A DNA stretch of 37,502 nucleotides. It comes from Trichodesmium sp. MAG_R03. Its GTDB lineage: Bacteria; Cyanobacteriota; Cyanobacteriia; Cyanobacteriales; Microcoleaceae. Both the position numbers and the translations under genes were made by a program. Positions 8,529-16,986 of this stretch are shown here, in pieces (the stretch's first letter is position 1; the number at the start of each line of letters is the position of its first letter). The stretch lies in assembly GCA_023356535.1 (NCBI GenBank), contig JAKQYF010000021.1:1-37502 (forward strand). The letters run 5' to 3'. Below the pieces are notes generated by a model. It ran no database searches. It had not been told where the DNA came from and saw only the letters and a list, made by a program, of their open reading frames with translations.

Positions 8529-9422
8529 ATGCAAATTCGTCGCCGTCCACCAAACCCAGCCGTAGAAATGGGTAATTTACGCTATGAAGTTTCTGTACCA
8601 GATTCAAAGGCTCAAAATATTCTAGAGGAAATAGTTTGGCATAAAGAGAAAGAGGTAGATTATTTCCGTTACAAAGAACCTTTAATTGAGCTAAGAAAAA
8701 AGATTAATTCAATGCCTCCTCCTCTAGATTTTTTGACTACATTGTCAGGGGGAAAAACTCAGCCTGCTATAATAGCTGAAGTTAAAAAAGCTTCTCCTAG
8801 TAAAGGAATAATCAGACAAAATTTTGAACCAGTTGCTATTGCTAAGTTATATCAGGAAAATGGTGCAACTTGTATCTCAGTTTTAACAGATAAAAAGTTC
8901 TTTCAAGGTAGTTTTGAAAATTTGGCAAATATTAGGGCAAATGTTGATTTGCCATTACTTTGCAAAGACTTCTTAATTTATCCATATCAAATCTACTTTG
9001 CTCGTTTATATGGAGCTGATGCTGTACTACTAATAGCAGCAATTTTATCAGACCAAGACTTAAAGTATTTTATAAAAATAGTTAATTATTTAGGGATGAC
9101 AGCTTTAGTTGAAGTTCATACTCTGAAAGAATTAGATCGGGTATTAGCAATAGAAGGGGTTAAGTTAATTGGTATAAATAATCGCAACCTAGGAGATTTT
9201 TCAGTAGATTTACAAACAACTTTTCAACTGATGGAAGCTAGGAATAAAGAATTACAAAAACTCGGTATCTTAGTGGTAAGTGAATCTGGAATACATACTT
9301 CTGAAGATATTAATTTTGTTAGAAATGCTGGTATTAATGCTGTTTTAATAGGTGAATCTCTAATCAAAAAACCAAATCCAGGCAAAGCATTACTGCAGCT
9401 ATTTACTGAGAAGGAAAGTTGA
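8529..9422 (+). CDS. trpC: Indole-3-glycerol phosphate synthase
   Basis: TrpC closes the indole ring of indole-3-glycerol phosphate in tryptophan synthesis. The 297-aa (beta/alpha)8 barrel carries the phosphate- and substrate-binding motifs [11 protein letters not shown] near residue 81, [11 protein letters not shown] near 144, [10 protein letters not shown] near 192, [10 protein letters not shown] near 213, [11 protein letters not shown] near 251 and [11 protein letters not shown] near 271. The catalytic lysines and glutamates of the family are all present. The N-terminus [18 protein letters not shown] is the cyanobacterial form, longer than the E. coli domain and not fused to TrpF. The ATG at 8529 starts this conserved block, although no clear Shine-Dalgarno sequence is visible. 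A broken copy of its 5' end lies just upstream. Confidence 0.96.
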   Translation: MQIRRRPPNPAVEMGNLRYEVSVPDSKAQNILEEIVWHKEKEVDYFRYKEPLIELRKKINSMPPPLDFLTTLSGGKTQPAIIAEVKKASPSKGIIRQNFEPVAIAKLYQENGATCISVLTDKKFFQGSFENLANIRANVDLPLLCKDFLIYPYQIYFARLYGADAVLLIAAILSDQDLKYFIKIVNYLGMTALVEVHTLKELDRVLAIEGVKLIGINNRNLGDFSVDLQTTFQLMEARNKELQKLGILVVSESGIHTSEDINFVRNAGINAVLIGESLIKKPNPGKALLQLFTEKES

Positions 9423-9616
9423 GAGCAATGTCTCTTTTGATATCTAGAATATGTTGTAAAAGTATTTTTACTTGCTTCTCCCCAAAGAAGATTTTTGTGA
9501 CTAGCTAGGAAAAATTGAGGTAAAATATATTTATGCTGTTGTCCAAAATTAATCCCAGTCTCTGTGACTTTAACTTGGGGAGCTGTAAATTACTAAGCAC
9601 AATGAGAGATAAAACT

Positions 9617-9850
9617 ATGGAGAAAATACCAATCCCCTCTCGTATTCATTATGAACTACTACTTCAATTATTAGAAAAAAAGACAATTATGGCAGTAGAT
9701 TATAATACAAAGGAGTCCCAAAAAGTTCAAGAAATTATTGTGACTGTGAGGAAAGCTTTAGCACTACAAAAACAGTTAGAAGAATGCTGCAAACAAGCAA
9801 ACTTACCAATAGAATATTACTGGTCTCTCAATGAAAATCAAAAATATTAA
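9617..9850 (+). CDS. DUF5340-like cyanobacterial small protein
   Basis: A 77-aa soluble protein that begins MEKIPIPSRIHYELLLQLLE and ends EYYWSLNE. From memory this is the pattern of the cyanobacteria-specific family DUF5340, whose function is unknown. It is mostly helical, with a charged middle (KALALQKQLEECCKQ). I choose the ATG at 9617 because GAGAG lies about 10 nt upstream and family members start at this MExIPIPS motif. Earlier in-frame starts at 9602 and 9533 would add residues without family similarity. It follows trpC by about 195 bp on the same strand. Confidence 0.75.
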   Translation: MEKIPIPSRIHYELLLQLLEKKTIMAVDYNTKESQKVQEIIVTVRKALALQKQLEECCKQANLPIEYYWSLNENQKY

Positions 9851-10091
9851 GGAAAGATAAAATACTAAAATTTCAAACTTCACTAATCAACTTCACTAAT
9901 ATTAGGAATGAGGATTTTATTATCTAAACAAGTAAAATTGACTAAACTCCATATCATTTGAGTTATTTCAAAAAAAATTTGGACTTTATTTAATTCTTAT
10001 TCCTTAAAGAAAAAGTAAGCTTTTTCTGTGACACGCTTCTGTATAAATAAACATAGATACCCATTAACTTAAACATAACGAAGGAAAAAAA

Positions 10092-11249
10092 ATGGATGAT
10101 AAATTGATGTTAATGATTCCTGGGCCAACTCTAGTACCAGAAACAGCATTGCTAGCGATGGCTCAACATCCAATAGGCCATAGAAGTGGTGACTTTTCCA
10201 AGATTATGGCAGAGGTGATAGAAAACCTTAAATGGTTACATCAAACCAAAAATGATGTACTAATTTTAGCATCTAGTGGGACTGGAGCTATGGAAGCAGG
10301 TATCATTAATTTCCTTAGCCCTGGCGATCGTATACTATGTGGATGTAATGGTAAATTTGGTGATCGCTGGGCAGAAGTTGCGACAGCTTATGGTCTCCAA
10401 GTTGAGAAAATTACAGCAGAGTGGGGCCAAGCTCTAGACACAGAAAAATTTCGTCAGCACTTAGAAGCAGATCAAGACAAGCAAATTAAAGCAGTCATTT
10501 TTACCCATAGCGAAACTTCTACAGGTGTTTTGAATGATTTAGAAACTATTAATGGTTATGTTAAAGCTCATGGTCAAGCTTTGATTATTGTAGATGCTGT
10601 CACTAGTCTTGGCGCAGTTAGTATTCCAGTGGATGAGTTAGGCCTGGATATTGTTGCTTCTGGTTCTCAAAAAGGTTACATGATACCTCCGGGTTTAGCT
10701 TTTGTGGCAGTGGGAGCTAAAGCTTGGAGTGCTTATGAAATTGCTAAGTTACCACGTTACTATCTGGACTTAGGTAAGTATCGTAAAGATGCAGCTAAAA
10801 ACACTACACCCTTTACCCCTCCAGTTAATCTATTCTTTGCTTTGCAAGCTACACTTAGAATAATGCAAGGCGAAGGATTAGAAAATATTTTTGCTCGACA
10901 TGATCGTTTAAAGACTGCAACTCGTACAGCAATTAAGGCTTTAGGGTTGCCGTTGCTGGGTCCAGATACAGTAGCTAGTCCTGCTGTTACAGCAGTTGCT
11001 CCACCACCGGAAGTAGAGGCAGAAAAATTGCGGGCTATTATGAAAAAACGTTTTGATATTGCTTTAGCTGGTGGACAAGACCACTTGAAAGGGAAAATTT
11101 TCCGCATTGGACATTTGGGTTTTGTATGCGAAAGAGACATTCTGAGCACGATCGCTGCCTTAGAAGTTGCTTTGATAGATTTGGGATATGAATCTTTTAC
11201 TCCAGGAGCAGGTTTAGCTGCTGCTTCTAGAGTTTTAGTTAAATCATAA
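10092..11249 (+). CDS. Class-V aminotransferase (serine/alanine-glyoxylate type)
   Basis: A 385-aa PLP enzyme of the alanine-glyoxylate/serine-glyoxylate aminotransferase group. Cyanobacterial members are often named 'soluble hydrogenase 42 kDa subunit', a historical misnomer. It begins with the family signature MIPGPTLVPE and has SSGTGAMEAGI near residue 60 for cofactor phosphate. IIVDAVTSLGAV near 165 holds the aspartate that binds the pyridine nitrogen, and ASGSQKGYMIPPG near 190 holds the PLP-binding lysine. The C-terminal KGKIFRIGHLG contains the substrate-carboxylate arginine. The likely role is glyoxylate-to-glycine conversion in photorespiration. The ATG at 10092 follows GAAGGA at 8-9 nt. 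Exact amino-donor specificity cannot be read here. Confidence 0.9.
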   Translation: MDDKLMLMIPGPTLVPETALLAMAQHPIGHRSGDFSKIMAEVIENLKWLHQTKNDVLILASSGTGAMEAGIINFLSPGDRILCGCNGKFGDRWAEVATAYGLQVEKITAEWGQALDTEKFRQHLEADQDKQIKAVIFTHSETSTGVLNDLETINGYVKAHGQALIIVDAVTSLGAVSIPVDELGLDIVASGSQKGYMIPPGLAFVAVGAKAWSAYEIAKLPRYYLDLGKYRKDAAKNTTPFTPPVNLFFALQATLRIMQGEGLENIFARHDRLKTATRTAIKALGLPLLGPDTVASPAVTAVAPPPEVEAEKLRAIMKKRFDIALAGGQDHLKGKIFRIGHLGFVCERDILSTIAALEVALIDLGYESFTPGAGLAAASRVLVKS

Positions 11250-11412
11250 TTAAATTGGTAGTTTAGTAGAATTGTTGGAAATTAAGCAAAAAAAAATGGC
11301 TAAAACTCTTATCAATTTAGGTTTATAGTGTCTTTGGGCCCAAAAAACTGAAAACATTATAGAGTAAGCTTTTGAGCATTTTAAATTTTGATTTCCAAAC
11401 AACTTAAGTAGT

Positions 11413-11543
11413 TATAGCAATCCTAAATTTCTTGTGATAATGTTTATAACAGTTAATCTTAACTGAAACCTTCGAAATTCTGACTCCTGACTCCTGAGTC
11501 CTCACTAGGATCAAAATATTACAACTTAAATAGGATTGCTATA
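11413..11543. repeat. MITE family B, copy 4
   Basis: A 131-bp element with termini TATAGCAATCCTA and TAGGATTGCTATA. Its interior differs from the other copies and contains CTGACTCCTGACTCCTGAG, so the termini are conserved while the core is not. Confidence 0.75.
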
Positions 11544-11808
11544 GTGGTAAATTGTGAAGATATAGTGCTTTCCGTTGTTATGAGGTACACCCACCGAGGT
11601 AAGATACCCGCGCTACATAATTTTCGCCATTTACACTGTACATCATTTGCCCGAAATCTGCTGTATCAGAGAAATGTGGGTTTAAATTAATACTTCTCAC
11701 CACTAAGGGAACATAATCTGCTGGTAAATGGTTGATTCTATCTCAATCTTAATTTCTTAATGACTATTCTTTAATCCATTCAACAATAGCTGATGGTTAA
11801 TATCTGAT

Positions 11809-11927
11809 GTAGCAATCTTAAATTATTATGTAAAATTACATGCTTTCTTAAACAATAGAACTCTAGCTCCTATTGATTATGCCTTAAAACATTCCATTTC
11901 TCTGAGAAATCAGATAGGATTGCTATA
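11809..11927. repeat. MITE family B, copy 5
   Basis: A 119-bp element with termini TGTAGCAATCTTA and TAGGATTGCTATA. It lies immediately downstream of the DUF2949 gene's stop codon (14 bp), so it may overlap that gene's 3' untranslated region. Confidence 0.65.
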
Positions 11928-11940
11928 GCTGAAACTTGCT

Positions 11941-12168
11941 TTAGTTAAATTCATAAGTGTTTTGTAGCCAATCAAATATTTTGTCTAACTGTTCTAAAGT
12001 AACTAAACCGTATTGCCATAAAATCATCAATAAAGCATTAGAGTCTGGTTGAGCACATGGTAATTCTGAAGTAATACTAGATCGTTCAGCAATTGCTATA
12101 TAAGCTGAAGAAATCGATAATTCATTTTGCATAAAATTGATAAAGCGAGTATAGTTTGTTGATGTCAT
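11941..12168 (-). CDS. DUF2949 family protein
   Basis: A 75-aa protein ending in LWQYGLVTLEQLDKIFDWLQ, the hallmark of the cyanobacterial DUF2949 family as I recall it (function unknown). The N-terminal half (TRFINFMQNELSISSAYIAIAERS) is a helical segment typical of the same family. The ATG at 12168 is preceded by a near-perfect ribosome binding site, AAGGAGGTGA, about 11 nt upstream, so the start is firm. The gene is monocistronic and flanked by MITEs on its 3' side and repeat DNA on its 5' side. No catalytic motif, metal ligand or membrane segment is visible. Confidence 0.85.
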   Translation of the reverse strand: MTSTNYTRFINFMQNELSISSAYIAIAERSSITSELPCAQPDSNALLMILWQYGLVTLEQLDKIFDWLQNTYEFN

Positions 12169-12481
12169 AATTTATATTCACCTCCTTTTTTTTCATAAAA
12201 CATTTTTTGTATAACTTTTATTCTTGATTAAGATATATATGTTATAGCAATTCCTCAAAATAATGCTATACTTTCGAAATAATTATTTTATTAAGTAATA
12301 ATAAAGTAACTTTTTCAAATTCTCCTCTAACACTTCTGGCCTCAGCAGAAGTACCTGGCCTTCACAATAAAGCTTATGTCTAAACCGGATTTAGTATTAC
12401 CTATCAAAATAAAAAGATAGCTGTAGCTTCCTTGGGTTTTGATCTACATAAGTCACCTTTGCTATTCCGCAAAATTAGGCA

Positions 12482-12602
12482 GAGTTTGCTGAAAAAGTCT
12501 TTTTCAGGTAGTAGGGGACCCACCCCTGACCTCTCCCAGGAGGAAAAGTAGGGAGGTTGCATAACAAAAATGCGTTCATATCGCGTAGCTAAACATCCCT
12601 AC
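12482..12602 (+). repeat. Repeat family A, partial copy 3
   Basis: This stretch contains TTTGCTGAAAAAGTCTTTTT, GTAGGGGACCCACCCCTGAC and GGTTGCATAACAAAAATGCG, all matching in inverted orientation the right part of the copy at 34430-34544. Confidence 0.65.
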
Positions 12603-12640
12603 ATTCAACAAAAAGCTAGGGGGATGACAAGCTGACTGTA

Positions 12641-12802
12641 ATACCAATTACCACCAATTACCATAAACTTTGCTATACTTGGATTTTATATTTCTAATAT
12701 TATTTGTTCGAGCAAATGCTCGATATCATGGTAACTTCGGTCATGAAAGAAAGTTATTTTTGCAACCTTGCAAGTATAGCAGGACTTTTGAGAATTAGCA
12801 TA
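12641..12802. repeat. Inverted-repeat element, family G copy 1
   Basis: TGCTATACTTG at 12671-12681 and CAAGTATAGCA near 12771-12781 are perfect inverted repeats inside longer imperfect ends. A second copy lies at 14781-14914 and a fragment at about 12240-12280. A small internal palindrome, CGAGCA-AA-TGCTCG, lies near 12709-12722. Confidence 0.6.
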
Positions 12803-12919
12803 AATCCTACTTAAATAATGGTTTAAGGCAATTGTTATAATGTTAAATAATATTTAATTATTGACATATACCCTCTTAACATTTATCTAATTATTAAATA
12901 ATTTTTAATTTACTTACAG

Positions 12920-13102
12920 TTGAAAGAACCTGGTCGAGAAGATAGAAGACATAGCAATTTTTGGGGAGGTATTTAAGGTGAATTGTGGGTCATAGCTTGG
13001 GAATATTTAGTCGATATTGTCCAAGGTATGATGAATCTCTCATCAGAGGAAAAACTCTATTATCAAAGGGGATTAAAAGTTATGTCTACGTTATTAGATT
13101 AA
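12920..13102 (+). pseudogene. 3' remnant of an unrecognised gene
   Basis: Two adjoining frames read as protein. The first gives KEPGREDRRHSNFWGG. After a short frame-shifting insertion at about 12966-12978 the second gives ELWVIAWEYLVDIVQGMMNL and ends KVMSTLLD-stop. The composition is clearly coding-like and continuous apart from the shift. No start region is visible upstream. I do not recognise the family. Repeat A copy 4 begins directly after the stop codon. Confidence 0.45.
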
Positions 13103-13103
13103 G

Positions 13104-13195
13104 TAGGGCTTGCTGAAAAAGTCTTTTTCAGGAGTAGGAAACCCACCCTTAACATCTCCCAGGACGATAAGTAGGGACGTTGCATAACAAAAATG
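13104..13195 (+). repeat. Repeat family A, partial copy 4
   Basis: The block TAGGGCTTGCTGAAAAAGTC through GACGTTGCATAACAAAAATG repeats the sequence at 12482-12575 with few changes. It abuts the stop codon of the gene remnant at 13102. Confidence 0.65.
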
Positions 13196-13240
13196 TGAAT
13201 TGGTTTTAAGTTGAACACTAAATCAACTTTATGTATGACT

Positions 13241-13290
13241 GTAGTAACCGCGATCACGTCAGGGGAAGGTCCTTCTATCGCGGTTACTAC
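13241..13290. repeat. Long hairpin with perfect 14-bp stem
   Basis: GTAGTAACCGCGAT at 13241-13254 is exactly inverted as ATCGCGGTTACTAC at 13277-13290. The 22-nt loop itself contains AAGG/CCTT. There is no T tract on either side. This is GC-rich for the region and is unlikely to occur by chance. Confidence 0.7.
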
Positions 13291-13347
13291 ACCCTCACTA
13301 ATAATGATTATTATTTTGACTATTGAGGGCAATTTTCAATAGTTACT

Positions 13348-13502
13348 TTAATCGTTTAAACCATTGTTAGTAAGGTTTTTGAGGCGCTTGTCACCCTGTG
13401 AGGACTGAGCCACAAATTCTTGCTCAATTTCTTCTAAAGCTTTAAGTTCTCTAAGATGATAGGCATTACACAAAGCGTGATTAACATCTTGAAGTTGATA
13501 AT
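13348..13502 (-). pseudogene. IS66-type transposase remnant
   Basis: The minus strand reads DVNHALCNAYHLRELKALEE and continues EQEFVAQSSQGDKRLKN to a stop codon. The motif HALCNAHHLREL is characteristic of the catalytic region of IS66 transposases. Only about 50 residues remain and the similarity fades after the first 25. The IS605-like right end at 13522 lies directly on its 5' side. Confidence 0.5.
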
Positions 13503-13521
13503 AGGGCTTCGGAGTGATAAT

Positions 13522-13627
13522 GGACTACAAACCCCTGCCAAATTAGCAGAAGCCTGTGAGATGTCAACCCGCCGAGGGGCTAAGGCTTGGTATAAAACCC
13601 AGTGCCTTTAGGCCGGGGAGGAAGTCA
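13522..13627 (+). mobile_element. IS200/IS605-like element, right-end fragment (copy 3)
   Basis: GATGTCAACCCGCCGAGGGG at 13560-13579 and GTGCCTTTAGGCCGGGGAGG at about 13602-13621 match the right ends of the elements at 635-889 and 34668-34923. The left part of the element is absent. Confidence 0.6.
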
Positions 13628-13676
13628 ATGATACACTAACCCCTATTCCCTATTTAATATCAATTGCTAAAATTAT

Positions 13677-14204
13677 CTAATTTTTAGTAACTATTATCTG
13701 ATCTCCTACCTTCAAATCTAATTCCATGATACGTCCTCCGCGCAGTTCAATAACTTGATCGACTTGCACACCAGATCGATATACAGAGCAAGGATCGGCT
13801 AAACAAGGAGGAACATCAAGAGCGATCGCCTTAACTATACCAAGTCGAATGAATATCATATCAAGAGATATTTTGCAATTTTTCATCCAGAAGTTAACCT
13901 TCCGAGGTGGGTCAAAAGAGAATAGCATTCCCTGATCGTCAGGTAATTCTGTTCTGTACATCAAGCCCATTGCTTGCTCTTTGGGAGTTTTCGCCACCTC
14001 CAAATGAATGACTTGACCAGATATTTGAGCTTGAGCTGTAATTGGCAATACTTGGCCTTTCTGAGATACCTGATAAGTTGATAAGTGTTGAGCTTGTGCT
14101 TGAATACTAATAGCGTCTGAAATTTTAACAAAAGTTATTTGTAGGGAACAGCCAATCAAAAACAGAATTATTCCAGACTTAAATAGACGCAATTTACTAC
14201 TCAT
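13677..14204 (-). CDS. DUF192 family exported protein
   Basis: A 175-aa protein of the DUF192 (COG1430) family. An N-terminal hydrophobic stretch (SGIILFLIGCSLQITFV, about residues 10-26) looks like a signal peptide or lipoprotein-like leader with a cysteine near residue 19. The family core follows from about residue 60: VEVAKTP-like VIHLEVAKTPKEQAMGLMYR, then GMLFSFDPPRKVNFWMKNC, SLDMIFI and VIELRGG. The molecular function of DUF192 is not established. It is probably periplasmic or membrane-anchored. It is transcribed on the minus strand, about 790 bp downstream of the response regulator gene and separated from it by MITEs, so probably independent. Confidence 0.88.
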   Translation of the reverse strand: MSSKLRLFKSGIILFLIGCSLQITFVKISDAISIQAQAQHLSTYQVSQKGQVLPITAQAQISGQVIHLEVAKTPKEQAMGLMYRTELPDDQGMLFSFDPPRKVNFWMKNCKISLDMIFIRLGIVKAIALDVPPCLADPCSVYRSGVQVDQVIELRGGRIMELDLKVGDQIIVTKN

Positions 14205-14258
14205 AACAATATCTCACATTTTAGGACAGCAGGGCTTAAGTATTACCGTTTTGTATAT

Positions 14259-14388
14259 AGTAAGTTGGCGTTAAATTTTGTCGTTATGTAACAAAATACA
14301 AAGACGCTTCAAATCAAAGGTTTGCGAGAGCTTGGATTTAGTATACAAACCTTCATATAGCCAAGCATGTTCATGCCTACCTACTTAG
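14259..14388 (+). repeat. Element family H, copy 1
   Basis: About 130 bp from TAAGTTGGCGTTAAATTTTG to GTTCATGCCTACCTACTTAG. It is followed 50 bp later by a direct copy at 14438-14564. The ends are imperfect inverted repeats (TAAGTtGGC / GCCTACCTACTTA). Confidence 0.65.
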
Positions 14389-14437
14389 TGTATTCTTGGT
14401 AATTATTTTAGAGATTAGATTGACATGACAATTAAGT

Positions 14438-14564
14438 TAAGTTGGCACTAGAATATTTCACTATGTAACAAAATGTAAAGAGTCATCAAATCAACGGTTT
14501 GAGCTAGCTTGGAGTTAGTATATAGACCATTATGTAGCCAAACTTTTTGATGCCTACCTACTTA
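14438..14564 (+). repeat. Element family H, copy 2
   Basis: This direct repeat of 14259-14388 shares TATGTAACAAAAT, AAATCAA-GGTTTG, AGCTTGGA and the end TGATGCCTACCTACTTA. A third, partial and inverted piece occurs at 19602-19642 (CATTTTGTTACATAACGC, TTTAACGCCTACTTACTG). Confidence 0.65.
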
Positions 14565-14780
14565 TTACCTTTGTGTAAGTCCTGAACAACTTATAGCAAT
14601 ATCATTAACTTAAACAACATTTGTAAAAGTAATCTATCAAGCTTGAAAACCAAGATTTTAAGGTATGTGTAGTCTGAATTTAGGGAATTGGCATTGCTGA
14701 TAGTTATACTTATAGTTATATATATTTTATGCCTGCTAGTGTAATTGTACACGGGGATGAACAATGCTTAGCAAAATAGT

Positions 14781-14914
14781 AATACCGTTTCTCGAAATTA
14801 ATGCTACCCTTGGAAATTAGTAAAAATCACATTAGTTAATAATAAAATTGCGTCAATAAATAGTATCTAGAAATAGAAAATCGAAGTATAGCAAAGTTTT
14901 TGAGAATTGGCATA
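14781..14914. repeat. Inverted-repeat element, family G copy 2
   Basis: The left end ACCGTTTCTCGAAATTAATG and the right end GCAAAGTTTTTGAGAATTGG are imperfect inverted repeats. The right end also matches the termini of the element at 12641-12802. Confidence 0.5.
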
Positions 14915-14993
14915 AGATATTGCCACTAATGTTTCCCTTGACAAAATCATTGTAATTGAAAGCTATTACAATGCACCACAGGCATATATAGCT

Positions 14994-15689
14994 CTAAGTT
15001 TCTCTCAAAACATAGCCAATACCACGGACAGTCTGAATTAATCTCTTCTCACCTTCTTTCTCAATTTTCAGGCGTAAGTATCTAATATAAACCTCAATCA
15101 CATTAGACTCACCTAAAAAATTATAACCCCAAACATTTTCCAAAATCTGTTCACGACTCAATACTTCACGAGGATGCTCCATTAGAAACTTTAACAGTTC
15201 AAATTCTTTCATCGTTAACTCAATAATACGACCATGACAAAAGACCCGCCGACTGGCAAAGTCCAAAATCAAATTTCCAAATATCATCTGGTTTTTGTCT
15301 GATATATTAGGTTGCAAATAAAATCTGATTAATTCTAAAAAGTTATCACTTCGATAAGGCTTAAGAAAATAATCATCAGCTCCAGACTCTAGACAAGCAA
15401 CTCGATCTTCTACCTGAGCACGAGCCATCAAAAGTAACAGGGGCTTATTGTTGCCCATTTCCCTCAGATTCCTGCATAATGACAGTCCAGATTCACCAGC
15501 TAACACTCGGTCAATCACAATTAAAGCAGGTTGAAGATCCATAGCTCTATGAAAACCTACACTAGAGTTATGAGCAACAATTGGATTATAGCCTGACTCT
15601 TTTAAGTCTAGACTCACATATTCGGCTAGAATTTCATCAGTCTCTATTATTAAGATAGAAAGATTTTGGTAAACAGTTAGGGTACTCAT
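14994..15689 (-). CDS. nblR: OmpR-family response regulator, probable NblR
   Basis: A 231-aa DNA-binding response regulator with an N-terminal receiver domain (about 1-115) and a C-terminal winged-helix output domain (about 135-230). The receiver has acidic residues IIETDE, a phospho-accepting aspartate in LIVIDRVLAGESG, and the switch lysine in ADDYFLKPYR. The output domain reads ELTMKEFELLKFLMEHPREV, GESNVIEVYIRYLR and IQTVRGIGYVL. The pattern RVACLESGADDYFLKPYR agrees with proteins annotated as NblR, the regulator of phycobilisome degradation under nutrient and light stress. Residue-level proof is not possible here. I prefer the ATG at 15689, which has GTGAG 7 nt upstream, over the GTG at 15701. 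Its position downstream of ycf39-nadK on the same strand fits photosynthesis control. Confidence 0.75.
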   Translation of the reverse strand: MSTLTVYQNLSILIIETDEILAEYVSLDLKESGYNPIVAHNSSVGFHRAMDLQPALIVIDRVLAGESGLSLCRNLREMGNNKPLLLLMARAQVEDRVACLESGADDYFLKPYRSDNFLELIRFYLQPNISDKNQMIFGNLILDFASRRVFCHGRIIELTMKEFELLKFLMEHPREVLSREQILENVWGYNFLGESNVIEVYIRYLRLKIEKEGEKRLIQTVRGIGYVLRET

Positions 15690-15825
15690 ACTAAGACTCA
15701 CTTAACATTAGATTTATATGACTTAATATAATCCTAATTTTTCTAATAAATCGGAGTTGGAGTTAGTCTAGTATTGAGAATTATTACAAAAAATCAGAAC
15801 AAGGTGTTGTTAGACCAATAATAAA

Positions 15826-15862
15826 AACTAGCAAACAGCCTAAAAACCAGCAAACAGCCTAT
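15826..15862 (+). repeat. Short tandem repeat between nadK and nblR
   Basis: AACTAGCAAACAGCCTA is followed directly by AACCAGCAAACAGCCTA, two 17-19 bp direct copies. The remaining 330-bp spacer between nadK and nblR shows nothing else I can name, apart from a possible -10 box (TATATT) upstream of nblR. Confidence 0.5.
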
Positions 15863-16035
15863 TAAGATACTATCTTGACACAAAAAAATCAGGTTAAATA
15901 GTAATTGTAGGGCATGGCATAACTCCGCAGTCCACAAGTTCCACTTAGCATTTCACTATCCTAACAGAATAGCTACCTCTTGATTTTAGAAGTCTCCCCT
16001 ATAATACCTCAAAGAGTTACAGCGTCAGGAAAATG

Positions 16036-16953
16036 TTATGGCAGTTCCACAGAAGTGGGCTTGGCAATATGTGGTAGTCCCCATCCTAATTTCTCTCGGA
16101 GAATATGAAAAAACTCCGGTGGTTTAAGTCGAATAAAACGTGCTTTATACTTTGATTGTTTGACTCGTACCCTATCTTCTGGCAGAACATAAAATCCTCC
16201 ATTACCATCTACAACCATCATTAGACGATTTGGACTTGCTGGAAAAACAGTTATAGGTTCAGTATCAGCAAAAACCAGAGCGCGGGATGCAAGAGAATGT
16301 GGACAAATAGGAGATAGCTCTAAAACTGGAATTCCTGGAGTAATAACAGGACCACCTGCGGATAAAGAATAAGCAGTAGAACCAGTGGGAGTAGATATAA
16401 TAATACCGTCAGCAGCAATATCTATAGGAGCATGCCTACCAATTTTAATTTCAAAATGGCACATACAAGTCATCGGTTCCCGATGCAAAACCATTTCGTT
16501 TAAACATAGAGCTTCCCAAGATAACTCATCATTTCGGAAAAGGTGTACTTCTAGCATAGTTCGTTCCTCTATTTCATAGTTTCCTGCTAGAATCTGTTTA
16601 AGAGCTGGGTATAAATGATTGACAAAAGTTTCAGTCAAGAAACCCATGTGACCTGTATTGACAGTTAATAATGGAATATGTGAGGGTGCAACTTGACGAA
16701 ATGCGGCCAGAACAGTACCATCTCCTCCTAAGACGATGGCAAATTTCATATCCTTTGTAAAACCAGAGGGAACTAGCTGGTCTATAGGAGTATAGCAGAC
16801 AGGACGTTCTAGACTAGGAGAACCTAAAATTCCCTCTGCCCCAATAGCGATATGAACATCATAGCCACAAGCTTTGAGCTTGTCTTTTAATTCATTAGTT
16901 ATGCGACAAGCTATGGGTTTAGAATCGTTATAAATAATTCCTATTTTTGACAC
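16036..16953 (-). CDS. nadK: NAD kinase
   Basis: NadK phosphorylates NAD+ to NADP+, the pool that photosynthetic electron flow reduces. The 305-aa product has the diagnostic GGDGT motif ([12 protein letters not shown], near residue 76) and [10 protein letters not shown]. It also has LNEMVLHRE, and the NAD-binding motif [15 protein letters not shown] near 188. The C-terminal beta-sandwich segment continues to [11 protein letters not shown]. All catalytic motifs are intact. The start is GTG at 16953. It lies 33 bp downstream of ycf39 on the same strand and is probably co-transcribed with it. I recall the same adjacent pair in Synechocystis (slr0399-slr0400). Cyanobacteria usually carry two NAD kinases, so this is probably one of two paralogues. 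Confidence 0.95.
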   Translation of the reverse strand: MSKIGIIYNDSKPIACRITNELKDKLKACGYDVHIAIGAEGILGSPSLERPVCYTPIDQLVPSGFTKDMKFAIVLGGDGTVLAAFRQVAPSHIPLLTVNTGHMGFLTETFVNHLYPALKQILAGNYEIEERTMLEVHLFRNDELSWEALCLNEMVLHREPMTCMCHFEIKIGRHAPIDIAADGIIISTPTGSTAYSLSAGGPVITPGIPVLELSPICPHSLASRALVFADTEPITVFPASPNRLMMVVDGNGGFYVLPEDRVRVKQSKYKARFIRLKPPEFFHILREKLGWGLPHIAKPTSVELP

Positions 16954-16986
16954 TCGAAAAAATCTAGTTCAGAATAGTTGGAAACT

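Noticed and set aside
10760-11149. 129-aa minus-strand ORF inside the aminotransferase gene
   Set aside because: It is fully antisense to a conserved enzyme, with no family resemblance.
13099-13332. 77-aa minus-strand ORF
   Set aside because: It is composed of repeat A sequence and the hairpin at 13241-13290. There is no coding signal.
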